From assembly GCF_963678185.1 (NCBI RefSeq), contig NZ_OY782757.1:3862501-3926500 (forward strand): a DNA stretch of 64,000 bases, in the 5' to 3' direction. This document shows, one piece after another, positions 53,391 to 62,823 of the stretch. The position numbers and the translations under genes are program-made. The number at the start of each line of letters is the position of its first letter. Within the stretch, counting starts at the first letter, position 1. This stretch comes from an uncultured Tolumonas sp. (GTDB lineage Bacteria > Pseudomonadota > Gammaproteobacteria > Enterobacterales > Aeromonadaceae). The notes under the pieces are model-generated. The model was not told where the DNA came from. It made no database searches and worked only from the letters and a program-made list of their open reading frames with translations.

Positions 53391-55103
53391 TTAGCTAACC
53401 CGATAAACCCGGACTTCGTAAGGTTGTAATAACAAGCGATTTACGGCTGTGTGCGGTAATACTGCATAGTTATTCAGCCACAGATGATCATGGTAGAGCT
53501 TAAATTCCTCATGATGATATAGCGCTTCGTGATCACTCATGTTGCAGATGATAACCACTTTCTGTGAGTTCAATGTCCGTGTATACGCATAGATTTGCGG
53601 GTCATCAGCCATTAATAATTCATAGTTACCGTATACCAGCGCAGATTCCGCTTTACGCAGACGGATCATCTGGCGATAGAAATTAAGTACGGAATCTGGT
53701 TGCGCTTCCTGTTGTTGCACGTTGATCGTGGTGTAGTTAGGGTTTACTTTCAGCCACGGTTTTGTTGTGCTGAAACCGGCATTAGCGGTGGCATCCCACT
53801 GCATCGGAGTCCGTGCGTTATCGCGAGAGGTCAGCGACAACCAGCCCAGAATGGCTTCATCCGTCATACCTTCTTTTTTCATGCCGTGATAACGGTTTTT
53901 TGACCAGACATCATCAAAATCCTCAATAGATGAGAATTTGGTGTTAGTCATACCGATTTCTTGCCCCTGATAAATAAAGGGGGTGCCTTGCATCAGGAAA
54001 TACATGGCCGCAATCGCTGTTGCACTTTCACGCCAATAACGATCAGTATTCCCCCATTTAGAGATAACGCGTGGAATGTCGTGGTTCTCGACATACAGCG
54101 CATTCCAACCTTTACCGTGAAGCTCTTCTTGCCAGCGGGTGAAGATTTTTTTCAGCTCACACAAATTTAGCGGGCTGGTGGGATCGCCTTCCCATAATTT
54201 CACATGTTCAAACTGGAAGATCATATTTAAGCGATTGTGACGTTCTGCAACCCATTCATCCGACTGGAGTGCTGAGACACCATTCGCTTCACCCACGGTC
54301 ATGATGTCGTAATGCGCGAAGGTGTTTTTGCACATATCGTCGAGATAATCGAGTACACCATCGGCATTGAGATGTTTATCGAAAGAGGGCACATATTCCA
54401 GACCATTTGGGTTGGGCATATCGGTCAGGCCATCTTCTTTTTTCATATGGCTGATGGCATCAATACGGAAACCATCAATGCCTTTGTTCAGCCACCAATG
54501 CATCATGTCATACACGGCTTTACGAACATCCATGTTGTCCCAGTTCAGATCGGGCTGGCGGCTGGAGAACAAATGCATGAAATATTGATCCGTTAATTCA
54601 TCTTTTTTCCAGGCGGAACCTTTAAAGATGCTTTCCCAGTTATTTGGTTCTTTGCCATCTTTTCCATCTTTTCCATCTTTACCATCTTTACCATCTTTGC
54701 CATCACGCCAGATATACCAATCGCGTTTGGGATTATCTTTCGAGGATCGAGATTCCAGAAACCAAGGGTGATCATCACTGGTATGGTTTACCACCAAATC
54801 GAGGATCAAGCGCATGCCGCGGCTATGTACTTCACTGAGCAGGCGATCGAAGTCGGCCATGGTGCCGAATTCATCCATGATGTCTTGATAGTCACTGATA
54901 TCGTAACCGTTATCATCGTTCGGTGATTTGTACATCGGACAAATCCAGATGACATCAATACCTAAGTTTTTCAGATAATCCAGCTTACTGGTAATTCCAT
55001 TCAGATCGCCGATCCCATCGCCGTTGGAATCCATAAAACTGCGCGGGTAGATCTGATAAGCAACCGCTTCTTTCCACCAGCGTTGAGTAACTTGTTTGCT
55101 CAT
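53391..55103 (-). CDS. GH13 alpha-glucosidase with Asp-Gly-Lys repeats
   Basis: 570 aa from ATG 55103 (AGGA 9 nt upstream); the frame extends to 55169, overlapping the preceding gene. GH13 (oligo-1,6-glucosidase/alpha-glucosidase group): WWKEAVAYQIYPRSF, DLVVNHTSDDHPWF, nucleophile Asp215 in GFRIDAISHM, acid/base Glu272 in TVGEAN and Asp342 in VENHDIPR. Ala216 after the nucleophile is the residue usually found in alpha-1,4-specific enzymes. Residues 134-151 are six Asp-Gly-Lys repeats in a loop of domain B. No signal peptide, so cytosolic. Last gene of the alpha-glucoside operon. It hydrolyses imported maltose-like sugars or sugars with related linkages. Confidence 0.9.
   Translation of the reverse strand: MSKQVTQRWWKEAVAYQIYPRSFMDSNGDGIGDLNGITSKLDYLKNLGIDVIWICPMYKSPNDDNGYDISDYQDIMDEFGTMADFDRLLSEVHSRGMRLILDLVVNHTSDDHPWFLESRSSKDNPKRDWYIWRDGKDGKDGKDGKDGKDGKEPNNWESIFKGSAWKKDELTDQYFMHLFSSRQPDLNWDNMDVRKAVYDMMHWWLNKGIDGFRIDAISHMKKEDGLTDMPNPNGLEYVPSFDKHLNADGVLDYLDDMCKNTFAHYDIMTVGEANGVSALQSDEWVAERHNRLNMIFQFEHVKLWEGDPTSPLNLCELKKIFTRWQEELHGKGWNALYVENHDIPRVISKWGNTDRYWRESATAIAAMYFLMQGTPFIYQGQEIGMTNTKFSSIEDFDDVWSKNRYHGMKKEGMTDEAILGWLSLTSRDNARTPMQWDATANAGFSTTKPWLKVNPNYTTINVQQQEAQPDSVLNFYRQMIRLRKAESALVYGNYELLMADDPQIYAYTRTLNSQKVVIICNMSDHEALYHHEEFKLYHDHLWLNNYAVLPHTAVNRLLLQPYEVRVYRVS
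54651..54704 (-). repeat. Six-copy 9-bp tandem repeat inside the glucosidase gene
   Basis: Units on the plus strand are TTTGCCATC, TTTTCCATC (twice), TTTACCATC (twice) and TTTGCCATC, starting at 54651 and every 9 bp. They encode the Asp-Gly-Lys repeats. Copy changes keep the frame, so they alter loop length rather than switching the gene off. Confidence 0.92.
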
Positions 55104-55128
55104 AACATTAATCCTTTCATTGCCGAAT

Positions 55129-56796
55129 TCATGCCACTGGTTGCTTATAGGCAACAGCAAAAGATTCATAAGGTTGTAGGGTGATCACATCAGCCAGGCT
55201 GTGGTGTGGCTGGTAGTTACTGATCAGGCTCTGGCCTTTGATGTATTGGATCTCAGCAGGTAACGACAAAGTGATTTTTTTCGCGCTGAAGTTATTGATC
55301 ACGACGATGCGCTCATCATTCTGCGCCCGCAAATAGGCAAAGACGTCAGGATGATCTTCCAGCAACGGGATATATTGCCCGTAGGTCATGATCGGCTGTT
55401 CTTTGCGTAGTTTGATCAGTTTCTGGTAGTGGAAGAAGACTGAATCTGGTTCATTTAACGCGGCTTGCACGTTAATTTCGGTGTAATTGGGGTTCACTTT
55501 CAGCCATGGTTTGGCGGTGCTGAAACCGGCATTGATTTCATTGTTCCACTGCATCGGTGTGCGGGCATTATCGCGGCCATTGGCGTAGATCCCTTCCATC
55601 ATTTTTTCATGGGGTACGCCAGCAGCAGTACGCTCGTAATACAGATTCAGCGATTCGATATCCTGATAATCATCAATCGAATCAAAGCGCACGTTGGTCA
55701 TGCCAATTTCTTCACCTTGATAGATGTAAGGCGTGCCTTTGAGGAAGTGCAGGGCGGTTGCCAGCATCTTGGCCGACTCCACGCGGAATTCACCGGTATC
55801 ACCGTATTTAGACACTGCGCGTGGTAAGTCGTGGTTATCCCAAAACAGGGAATTCCAGCCATTATCTGCCAGCTCGGTTTGCCATTTGGTGAAGACTTTT
55901 TTCAGTTTGATCAGATCGAAGGCTTGTGGTTCCCATTTACCCTGCTGCGGGTGCCAGCCGATAGTGATGTGTTCAAACTGGAATACCATCGATAGTTCAT
56001 TACGTGCCGGGTCAGAATACAGTTTGGCGATCTCTGGTGTGGCACTCCAGGCTTCACCCACGGTCAGAGCATCACGATGTCCGAATGTGGCTTTGTTCAT
56101 TTCCTGCAATAATGGATGCAGTCGGGCACCGTTCGCCATGACTTTTTGGTCGATCTCTTTGCCGATCAGATCGATAACGTCCATGCGGAAGCCACCGATG
56201 CCTTTATCCAGCCACCAGTTCATCATTTTGTGTACTTCTGCCTGCACGTTGGGGTTTTCCCAGTTCAGATCGGGCTGGCGTTTGGAAAATTGGTGAAAAT
56301 AATATTCGCCGGTGGTGGCATCAAACTCCCAGCCGCTGCCACCGAAGTAGGAGTGAAAATCGTTCGGTGCCGAGCCGTCAGCTTGTGGCTGGCGCCAGAT
56401 GTAATAATCTCGATAAGGGTTGTCTTTGGATTTTTTGGCTTCAACAAACCATGGATGTTCATCAGAGGTATGGTTAACCACTAAATCCATCACGATCTGG
56501 ATGTCGCGTTGTTTCGCTTCCGCGATCAGATTTTCCATTTCAGCCAGCGTACCGAATTCGGCGGCGATATCCTGATAATCAGAGATGTCATAACCGTTAT
56601 CGTCCATCGGCGATTTATAAACGGGTGACAACCAGATGATGTTGATGCCCAGTTGCTGTAAATAATCGAGTTTGCTGATAATGCCGGCGATATCACCGAT
56701 ACCATCATTATTGGCATCACAGAAGCTGCGTGGGTAAATTTGATACACCACTGCGTTATGCCACCATTTTTTAGTTAATACTTTACTGTCCATCAT
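55129..56796 (-). CDS. GH13 oligo-1,6-glucosidase-type enzyme
   Basis: 555 aa, ATG 56796. Same family as its downstream neighbour but without the repeats. WWHNAVVYQIYPRSF, DLVVNHTSDEHPWF, nucleophile Asp206 in GFRMDVIDLIG, acid/base Glu248 in TVGEAW and Asp323 in DNHDLPR. Val207 after the nucleophile is the residue found in alpha-1,6-specific oligo-1,6-glucosidase and dextran glucosidase. No signal peptide. Fifth gene of the operon, 25 bp before the second glucosidase start. Trehalose-6-phosphate hydrolase is a less likely alternative because import is by an ABC system. Confidence 0.9.
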   Translation of the reverse strand: MMDSKVLTKKWWHNAVVYQIYPRSFCDANNDGIGDIAGIISKLDYLQQLGINIIWLSPVYKSPMDDNGYDISDYQDIAAEFGTLAEMENLIAEAKQRDIQIVMDLVVNHTSDEHPWFVEAKKSKDNPYRDYYIWRQPQADGSAPNDFHSYFGGSGWEFDATTGEYYFHQFSKRQPDLNWENPNVQAEVHKMMNWWLDKGIGGFRMDVIDLIGKEIDQKVMANGARLHPLLQEMNKATFGHRDALTVGEAWSATPEIAKLYSDPARNELSMVFQFEHITIGWHPQQGKWEPQAFDLIKLKKVFTKWQTELADNGWNSLFWDNHDLPRAVSKYGDTGEFRVESAKMLATALHFLKGTPYIYQGEEIGMTNVRFDSIDDYQDIESLNLYYERTAAGVPHEKMMEGIYANGRDNARTPMQWNNEINAGFSTAKPWLKVNPNYTEINVQAALNEPDSVFFHYQKLIKLRKEQPIMTYGQYIPLLEDHPDVFAYLRAQNDERIVVINNFSAKKITLSLPAEIQYIKGQSLISNYQPHHSLADVITLQPYESFAVAYKQPVA

Positions 56797-56863
56797 GCAC
56801 GGCCTGTTAATTTCGTAATGGAAACCGGAGACTGGCAGCCTGAACGACTGCCAGAGAAATTGA

Positions 56864-57979
56864 TTAATGTTTGTTCTTTGTTGCGATCAGGCGTTGGAAC
56901 GCGTTCCCGTCACCATCAAATAAGTAGCAATGTTCTACGGGTAACTGCACACCCACTGTTTGTCCGGCAGAAATGACCGAACGTTCCGCATTGCGCACGA
57001 CCCATGGCTCGCTGGCATTACCGTTATCGAGATAGAGGTAGGTTTCGTTACCCATGTGCTCAACAAACATGACGTTGGCCTGATATTGCGATTCCTGCAC
57101 ATTGCCCCACAGAATATGCTCTGGGCGGATACCTAAATTGACACTCTGACCTTCCGCATGGCGAGGTGTGCTGATCGGTAGCACCAATTGCTTGCCGTTA
57201 TCCAGACGTACCACGCTTTCTGTCTCGCCAGCCTGAACCAGACTGGCGGGGATCAAATTCATTTTTGGGGAACCGATAAACTGCGCAACAAACTCATTGG
57301 CCGGATGGTCATACAATTCCAGTGGTGTACCGACTTGCTCGATGTTGCCTTTGTTCAGCACCACAATACGATCGGCCAGCGTCATGGCTTCCACCTGATC
57401 GTGGGTAACATAGATGATAGTCGAGCCCAGACGTTTATGTAGATTGGCGATTTCCATGCGCATCTGAACGCGCAGCGCGGCATCCAAGTTCGACAGTGGT
57501 TCGTCAAACAGGAACAATTTCGGCTCACGGGCAATGGCACGACCAATGGCAACACGCTGGCGCTGGCCACCGGAGAGATCTTTCGGGCGACGTTGCAACA
57601 ACGGCTCTAATTGCAGAATACGGGCACTGTTTTGTACTTTCGCATCGATCTCTTCTTTTGATTTACCCGCCAGTTCCAGACCAAACGCCATATTCTGATA
57701 AACGCTCATGTGCGGATAAAGGGCGTAGGACTGGAACACCATGCCGATACCACGTTCGGAAGGGGTGTCATCATTCACATAGGTGCCATCGATATACATG
57801 CTGCCAGCGGAGATATCTTCCAGACCGGCAATCATGCGCAGCAGGGTCGATTTACCGCAGCCAGACGGGCCAACAATCACGATGAATTCGCCGCTGTTTA
57901 CCTGCAGATCGAGTGATTTGATGACTTGAGCGTGTTCGCTGTAACGTTTGTTTAATTTCTCTAATCTTAAATGAGACAT
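56864..57979 (-). CDS. Sugar ABC transporter ATPase, MalK/MsmK-like
   Basis: 371 aa from ATG 57979 (MSHLRLEKLNKRYS; AGGA 9 nt upstream). Walker A VGPSGCGKSTLLR, Q-loop VFQSYALYPHMSV, signature LSGGQRQRVAIGRAI, Walker B LFLFDEPLSNLDA and VTHDQVEAMTLADR. C-terminal TOBE/OB domains (FIGSPKMNLIPA; LGIRPEHI) are typical of the MalK group. It drives the two permeases upstream. Confidence 0.93.
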   Translation of the reverse strand: MSHLRLEKLNKRYSEHAQVIKSLDLQVNSGEFIVIVGPSGCGKSTLLRMIAGLEDISAGSMYIDGTYVNDDTPSERGIGMVFQSYALYPHMSVYQNMAFGLELAGKSKEEIDAKVQNSARILQLEPLLQRRPKDLSGGQRQRVAIGRAIAREPKLFLFDEPLSNLDAALRVQMRMEIANLHKRLGSTIIYVTHDQVEAMTLADRIVVLNKGNIEQVGTPLELYDHPANEFVAQFIGSPKMNLIPASLVQAGETESVVRLDNGKQLVLPISTPRHAEGQSVNLGIRPEHILWGNVQESQYQANVMFVEHMGNETYLYLDNGNASEPWVVRNAERSVISAGQTVGVQLPVEHCYLFDGDGNAFQRLIATKNKH

Positions 57980-58064
57980 GGCTTTACATCCTGTACTGTG
58001 GGGCGTTCCTGTGGGGAACACCATTAATCACAAAAGTTCGTTCAGATAATCGGGTTGATGCGGG

Positions 58065-58910
58065 TTAACCTTTCACCGCACCGCTGGTCAACCCGCTGAC
58101 AATGCGTTTCTGGAAAATCAGTACCATCACAATGATCGGCAGTGTCACCACAACTGAGGCCGCCATGATGTTGCCCCAAGGCAATTCAAACTGAGAGGCG
58201 CCTTGTAACATGCCGATAGCGACCGGCACGGTGCGTTGTTCATTGGAGATAATGAACGTCAGTGCGAACATGAATTCATTCCATGCTCCGATGAAGGCCA
58301 GCAGACCGGTAGTGACCAGCGATGGCCCCATGATGGGAGCGAAAATCCGGCTGATGATGACCCACAAACCCGCACCATCCACGATGGCCGCTTCTTCCAA
58401 TTCCACTGGTAGTGATTTCATGAATGTGGTCAGCACCCATACTGTAAATGGCAGTGAAAAGGTGGTGTAAGAGAGGATCAGCGCACCCAGTGAGTCATAC
58501 AAACCGAGGAAGCGCACCAGCTCAAACATACCAGACAGCACTGCCACCTGAGGGAACATAGAGACGCACAGGATGGTGAACAGGATGTATTTACGCCCTT
58601 TGAACTTGATACGAGCCAGAGCAAAGGCTGCAGTAATGGACACCAGTAGGCAGATCCCAACCGTCACGGAGGCGACGATGAACGAGTTCAGCAGACTGCG
58701 TGCAATCCCATTCACCATCAGCGCGTTTACATAGTTTTCCCAATGGAACGACGTGGGCAGATAGTTCGTCAGAAACAACTCCTGACCGGTACGCAGTGAT
58801 GTCAAAATAGCGTTATAAAACGGGAACACACAGATCACACTGACCAGCGCTGCAGCAGCATAAATCAACGTCTGGTGAGTAATATGGCGTTGGCGACGAG
58901 TTAATTTCAT
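58065..58910 (-). CDS. Sugar ABC transporter permease, MalG type
   Basis: 281 aa, six membrane helices. EAA loop: LEEAAIVDGAGLWVIISRIFAPIMGPSLVTTG. FTILCVSMFPQVAVLSG fits MalG/ThuG proteins. The start overlaps the stop of the MalF-type gene by one base (TAATG). Confidence 0.92.
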   Translation of the reverse strand: MKLTRRQRHITHQTLIYAAAALVSVICVFPFYNAILTSLRTGQELFLTNYLPTSFHWENYVNALMVNGIARSLLNSFIVASVTVGICLLVSITAAFALARIKFKGRKYILFTILCVSMFPQVAVLSGMFELVRFLGLYDSLGALILSYTTFSLPFTVWVLTTFMKSLPVELEEAAIVDGAGLWVIISRIFAPIMGPSLVTTGLLAFIGAWNEFMFALTFIISNEQRTVPVAIGMLQGASQFELPWGNIMAASVVVTLPIIVMVLIFQKRIVSGLTSGAVKG

Positions 58911-59911
58911 TATTTGTTCTCCTTGCCTTCGTCATTCATTCGGCCGATGTAGAGGAAGCAGGCAGCGATACCGGCAACCATCATGAATACCAAAACAGAA
59001 GCGGCAGAACCGGAACCCATTTGTTGATAAGAGACCATCTGTTCACGGGCATAACCAGAAATAGAGATGGTGGCTTCACTGTTGGATGTGAGCACATAAA
59101 TCAGGTCGAACACACGCAAGGCATCCATGACCCGGAAGATCAGCGCCACAATCATGGCGGGCATAATCAACGGCAGGGTGATGCGGGTGAAGCGTTGCCA
59201 TGCAGTCGCACCATCGACACGACCGGCTTCATAGAGGTCGGACGGGATCATCTGCAGCGCTGCCAGCAACATCAGCGCCATGAACGGCACGGTTTTCCAC
59301 ACATCAGCAAACACTACGGCCCACATAGAAAGATTCGCTTCGGCGATCCATGCCAGCGGTTCATGGATGATACCGACACGTGTCAGCAGATCGTTGATCA
59401 CGCCATATTGGTCGTGGAACATCCAACCCCACATCTTGGCAGTCACGATAGTAGGAATGGCCCATGGCACCAGAATGGCCGCACGAACTAAACCTTGTCC
59501 GCGAAATTTCTGATTCATCAGTAATGCCAGCAACATACCGAAGAACAATTCAAACGATACTGAAATACCGGTAAACCAGAGCGTGTTTAATACTGCTTTC
59601 CACCACAGTGGATCAGCTAATACGCCAAAGCTTTCACCATCAACCCACGAAAGGTAGTTATCAAAGCCCACCATGTTATACACATCTGGGGTATCTAATG
59701 CGGCGTCGGTAAAGCTGTAAAACAGGGTGCGCAGTAATGGCCAGCCTGCCACCGATGCCAGCAGGATCAGCGCGGGTGCAATTAAGATCCAGGCGGCGCG
59801 ACTACGGCGTTGTTGCAGACTGCGTTTTTTCTTCTGCGGAATGACTTCGTTGTGCTGCGTTGCCTTCGCGCTGTTTCCTTTGGAAGGCAATGATTCGGAA
59901 TGGTGGTTCAT
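58910..59911 (-). CDS. Sugar ABC transporter permease, MalF/ThuF type
   Basis: 333 aa from ATG 59911 (AAGGAG 9 nt upstream). A basic N-terminal tail (PQKKKRSLQQRRSRAAW) precedes six helices. The EAA loop reads DLYEAGRVDGATAWQRFTRITLPLIMPAMIVAL. It lacks the large periplasmic domain of E. coli MalF, as in ThuF/MsmF-type permeases. Confidence 0.92.
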   Translation of the reverse strand: MNHHSESLPSKGNSAKATQHNEVIPQKKKRSLQQRRSRAAWILIAPALILLASVAGWPLLRTLFYSFTDAALDTPDVYNMVGFDNYLSWVDGESFGVLADPLWWKAVLNTLWFTGISVSFELFFGMLLALLMNQKFRGQGLVRAAILVPWAIPTIVTAKMWGWMFHDQYGVINDLLTRVGIIHEPLAWIAEANLSMWAVVFADVWKTVPFMALMLLAALQMIPSDLYEAGRVDGATAWQRFTRITLPLIMPAMIVALIFRVMDALRVFDLIYVLTSNSEATISISGYAREQMVSYQQMGSGSAASVLVFMMVAGIAACFLYIGRMNDEGKENK

Positions 59912-59947
59912 CAACGTTTACTCCTTGTGGTCCGAAAGCAGAACAGC

Positions 59948-59975
59948 AGTGCTGCCCCAAAATCAGGGCAGCACT
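59948..59975 (-). other. Intercistronic stem-loop after the sugar-binding protein gene
   Basis: AGTGCTGCCC (59948-59957) pairs perfectly with GGGCAGCACT (59966-59975), 7 bp after the binding-protein stop and before the permease gene. No T run. Confidence 0.7.
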
Positions 59976-59982
59976 ATCATGC

Positions 59983-61251
59983 TTACTTCCACTCTTTACC
60001 TTTGATGCGTTTCAGTTTGCTTTCCAGATCGGCGACTGCTTTTTCACCGGTCGCACGACCGCTCAACACGTCATAGGCTGCATTGAAAACAGCTTTCGAT
60101 ACTTTCGGGAACTGAGACTTGGTTTCAACTGCAGGACGAGGAACTGCAGAGGCGAAGACATCCTTGAATTCAGCCAGATAAGGTGCAGATTTCATAACTT
60201 CCGCATCTTGATACACGTCTAAACGAGATGGCGCGACGCCCATGGTTTTAAACTGCATTTTTTGTGATTCTGCATCAGTCAGAATACGGATCAACTGAAT
60301 GGCTGCATCAGGGTGTTCGGTGTAAGCGCTAACCGCCCATTGCCAGCCACCCAGTGTTGCAGCATGCTGACCATCTGCACCGCCTTTCGGCACAGGAATA
60401 ACACCGACATTACCTTTAATTGGGCTGGTTGGATCTTGTGCTAATACATAGGCATATGGCCAGTTACGCATGAAGGCTGCATCACCGTTCTGGAATACCG
60501 CGCGAGACTCTTCTTCCATATAACCCAGCACACCTTTCGGCGAAATAGTGCCGATCCAACCTGCTGCAGTATTTAAGGCTTTGGCGGCCTGAGGATTATT
60601 TACTGTGACTTTGCCATCTTTATCAACGAATGTGCCGCCGTTATAAGAAGCAATCCATTCCATCGCATCACAAGTCATGCCTTCATAGGCTTTACCTTGG
60701 AAGACAAAACCCCAGAAGTTTTTCTTACCGGCATCGCGTTCGCCTTTTTGGATTTTCGCGGCGATACGGGTCAGCTCTTCCCAGGTTTGTGGTGGTTGTT
60801 CGTTATATTTAGCCAGTAAGTCTTTGCGGTAATACATGGCACCCGCATCGAGGAAGGCTGGAATGGCTTTCACTTTGCCATTCACAACATCATTGTTCCA
60901 GGCAGACTGGAAGAATAGCGGTTGCAGATCTTTTACTTTGTCAGTCAGGTCTAACAGATGCTTGTCTAACACGCCCAACCACACGGTATCGGCCTGGAAT
61001 ACATCGACGGCTTTACTGTCTTTAGCTGCGAAGATTTGTTGGAATAAACCTAGTTTTTCATCAGATGCGGGAGGTAACTGCACAAACTCCAGTTTGTTGG
61101 TGGTTTCTTTTTCAAAGCGGGCTTTAATGTAATCACAGTAGGCTTTACCGGTGCTGGTGCTGGCACATTCCATTTTCAGCGTATCGGCGTGCGCAGTATT
61201 CAGTGCGCCGGCAACCAAGGTAGCGATAAGACCCAGGGTGTGTTTTTTCAT
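59983..61251 (-). CDS. Alpha-glucoside-type ABC sugar-binding protein
   Basis: 422 aa with a signal peptide ending NTAHA (about residue 22). Family 1 (MalE/ThuE-type) periplasmic binding protein: FEKETTNKLEFVQLPPASDEKLGLF, DVFQADTVWLGVLDKHLLDLT, IPAFLDAGAMYYRKDLL, RAVFQNGDAAFMRNWPYAY and LGGWQWAVSAYTEHPDAA. The ligand is likely an alpha-glucoside (trehalose, maltose, isomaltose or similar) from the two glucosidases in the operon. Distal regulator LysR is divergent at 61430. Confidence 0.9.
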   Translation of the reverse strand: MKKHTLGLIATLVAGALNTAHADTLKMECASTSTGKAYCDYIKARFEKETTNKLEFVQLPPASDEKLGLFQQIFAAKDSKAVDVFQADTVWLGVLDKHLLDLTDKVKDLQPLFFQSAWNNDVVNGKVKAIPAFLDAGAMYYRKDLLAKYNEQPPQTWEELTRIAAKIQKGERDAGKKNFWGFVFQGKAYEGMTCDAMEWIASYNGGTFVDKDGKVTVNNPQAAKALNTAAGWIGTISPKGVLGYMEEESRAVFQNGDAAFMRNWPYAYVLAQDPTSPIKGNVGVIPVPKGGADGQHAATLGGWQWAVSAYTEHPDAAIQLIRILTDAESQKMQFKTMGVAPSRLDVYQDAEVMKSAPYLAEFKDVFASAVPRPAVETKSQFPKVSKAVFNAAYDVLSGRATGEKAVADLESKLKRIKGKEWK

Positions 61252-61389
61252 AGTAACCTCTCGTCATCGTTATTAGATTATTCAGCCGGATAATCATCTA
61301 TAAAGCATAGCCAACTGAACGTGTGATGCTTGAACGAGGGCTATGTTAATGAGGCTAAAGGTCAAAAAGAAATGCTTTATTTTGGCCGT

Positions 61390-61410
61390 GATATAGAATT
61401 AGTCTATATC
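61390..61410. promoter_or_regulatory. LysR-type dyad operator, copy 1
   Basis: GATATAGA-ATTAG-TCTATATC, perfect 8-bp arms, 19 bp before the lysR start and about 140 bp before the binding-protein start. It contains the T-N11-A geometry of LysR boxes. Confidence 0.7.
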
Positions 61411-61429
61411 AGGATATCAGAGAGTGATC

Positions 61430-62356
61430 ATGGATAAGATTTTGCAGCAATTCCTCGAAGTCGCTACGTTACAAAATGTGAGTCATGCAGCGAAAAAACT
61501 GTGTCTGAGCCAGCCAACATTGACGCACAATATGAAGAAGCTGGAAGAGTCACTCGATGTACAATTATTCATCCGTACTTCTAACGGCATGAAATTAACG
61601 GAGTTTGGTGAAGTATTACTGGAGCAAACCCGGATCATGCAGCGTATTTATGATAATACGCTGACCAAAATAGAGATGTTGAAAGAACGTCATGAACGGG
61701 AATTACGCATCGGCTCAGGTCATGCTTGGTGGTATGTTTTTCTAAAAGACATGATCGATGCATATCGGCAAGAACATCCGGCTGCGAATATTTACATTGA
61801 TATTGGTAACCATCTGCGATTAATGGATCTGTTATTAAGTGGCGATATTGATCTGTTTATCGGTCATGAAATATCAGGTCTTAATAAACGTGCAGGCGTA
61901 TTGTTTATTCCTTTATTTATTTCACATGATAAAGTTTTTGTCAGGGAAGGGCATCCGCTGAGTTTACGATCTTGTACGCTGGATGACTTGGTGGAATATC
62001 CCACAATTGAAATCACACCAGATGAAGTACGACATGTACACGTCATGGAAGATTTACAGCCGAAAAAGCTAGAACGGACCCAATTACATTTAACAGAAAA
62101 AATTCTGTATCGCAGTAATTCAATTATAACTTCGATAGATTTAGCTTGTAGTACAAATGGACTTTTACCATTTCCTGGTTCAATGGCCAGTTTCTTCGAT
62201 AAATTTAATTTAATTAGTTTGGATTTAGCTGAGGAGTATACAAAAGGCTCGGTTGGTATTTATCTTATCAGAGAAAAACAAGATGACATGCATATACAAG
62301 ATGTATTGAAATTAATTAGAGAGAATCTTGATAATAATCGTCATTTAATTGTTTAA
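61430..62356 (+). CDS. LysR-family regulator of the alpha-glucoside regulon
   Basis: 308 aa from ATG 61430 (MDKILQQFLEVATLQ); a GTG two codons upstream is possible. Winged HTH in residues 1-62 (NVSHAAKKLCLSQPTLTHNMKKLEESLDVQLF), then the LysR effector domain. LysR regulators of sugar ABC operons are less common than LacI types. The dyad just upstream of its start recurs upstream of the EIIB gene, which points to autoregulation and control of both flanks. The effector is unknown. Confidence 0.87.
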   Translation: MDKILQQFLEVATLQNVSHAAKKLCLSQPTLTHNMKKLEESLDVQLFIRTSNGMKLTEFGEVLLEQTRIMQRIYDNTLTKIEMLKERHERELRIGSGHAWWYVFLKDMIDAYRQEHPAANIYIDIGNHLRLMDLLLSGDIDLFIGHEISGLNKRAGVLFIPLFISHDKVFVREGHPLSLRSCTLDDLVEYPTIEITPDEVRHVHVMEDLQPKKLERTQLHLTEKILYRSNSIITSIDLACSTNGLLPFPGSMASFFDKFNLISLDLAEEYTKGSVGIYLIREKQDDMHIQDVLKLIRENLDNNRHLIV

Positions 62357-62371
62357 TCATAAATATAATCA

Positions 62372-62402
62372 GTCGGGAATATGGGCCGGCCATATTCCCG
62401 AC
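62372..62402. terminator. Long perfect hairpin between lysR and the EIIB gene
   Basis: GTCGGGAATATGG (62372-62384) pairs with CCATATTCCCGAC (62390-62402) around GCCGG. Convergent genes on both sides; no obvious T run on either side, so it may be a 3' end stabiliser or a weak terminator. Confidence 0.6.
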
Positions 62403-62410
62403 AGTGCTTA

Positions 62411-62743
62411 TTAGTTTTTACTGACTAGATCGGATATCACTTTTACGGCTTTCTGCACAGGGTTCAGAGACTCCGGTGCTACTTCTTGTTGTGCTGAGTC
62501 GATCAATTGTATCAATTCATCATGAGCCAATTTGACCTTACCCATACCCAGAATGATCTGATATTGACCACCGGTACGGAATGTTCCTGTGACCTCAGTG
62601 ATTTGTGCCAGTTTATTTTCATCGACCACTGAATCGTCATTGAGTACAAACCGCAACCGCGTGGCGCAATAGACCAATGAAATAATATTTTCATTACCGC
62701 CTAGCGCTTCAAAAATTTGTTGCGCGACCACTTTAGCATCCAT
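62411..62743 (-). CDS. Stand-alone PTS EIIB domain protein (glucose/sucrose family)
   Basis: 110 aa. The phosphorylation motif ISLVYCATRLRFVLNDDS has the active Cys26, followed by VTGTFRTGGQYQIILGMGKV. This is the IIB fold that in TreB, ScrA and similar permeases is fused to IIC. Here the protein stops after a short helix (NPVQKAVKVISDLVSKN), about where the linker to IIC would begin. No IIC or IIA gene lies within the window. It could be a regulatory phospho-sensor, a partner of a distant IIC, or a trimmed remnant; an intact frame and its own operator argue against recent decay. Confidence 0.85.
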   Translation of the reverse strand: MDAKVVAQQIFEALGGNENIISLVYCATRLRFVLNDDSVVDENKLAQITEVTGTFRTGGQYQIILGMGKVKLAHDELIQLIDSAQQEVAPESLNPVQKAVKVISDLVSKN

Positions 62744-62823
62744 GAGGTTACTCCTGTAGTTGACTGGATCTCAGGCATGCTAAACATCCTTTTACTAATA
62801 ATGAAATATTTTTTTTTACTTGT

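Noticed and set aside
54651-54704. CRISPR-like or phase-variation switch
   Set aside because: The repeat unit is 9 bp in frame with no spacers, so slippage changes loop length and not the reading frame.
62411-62743. EIIB gene as a pseudogene of an EIIBC permease
   Set aside because: Frame is clean, stops at a natural domain end, no IIC remnant follows, and the gene has its own dyad operator; kept as a stand-alone gene though decay cannot be fully excluded.
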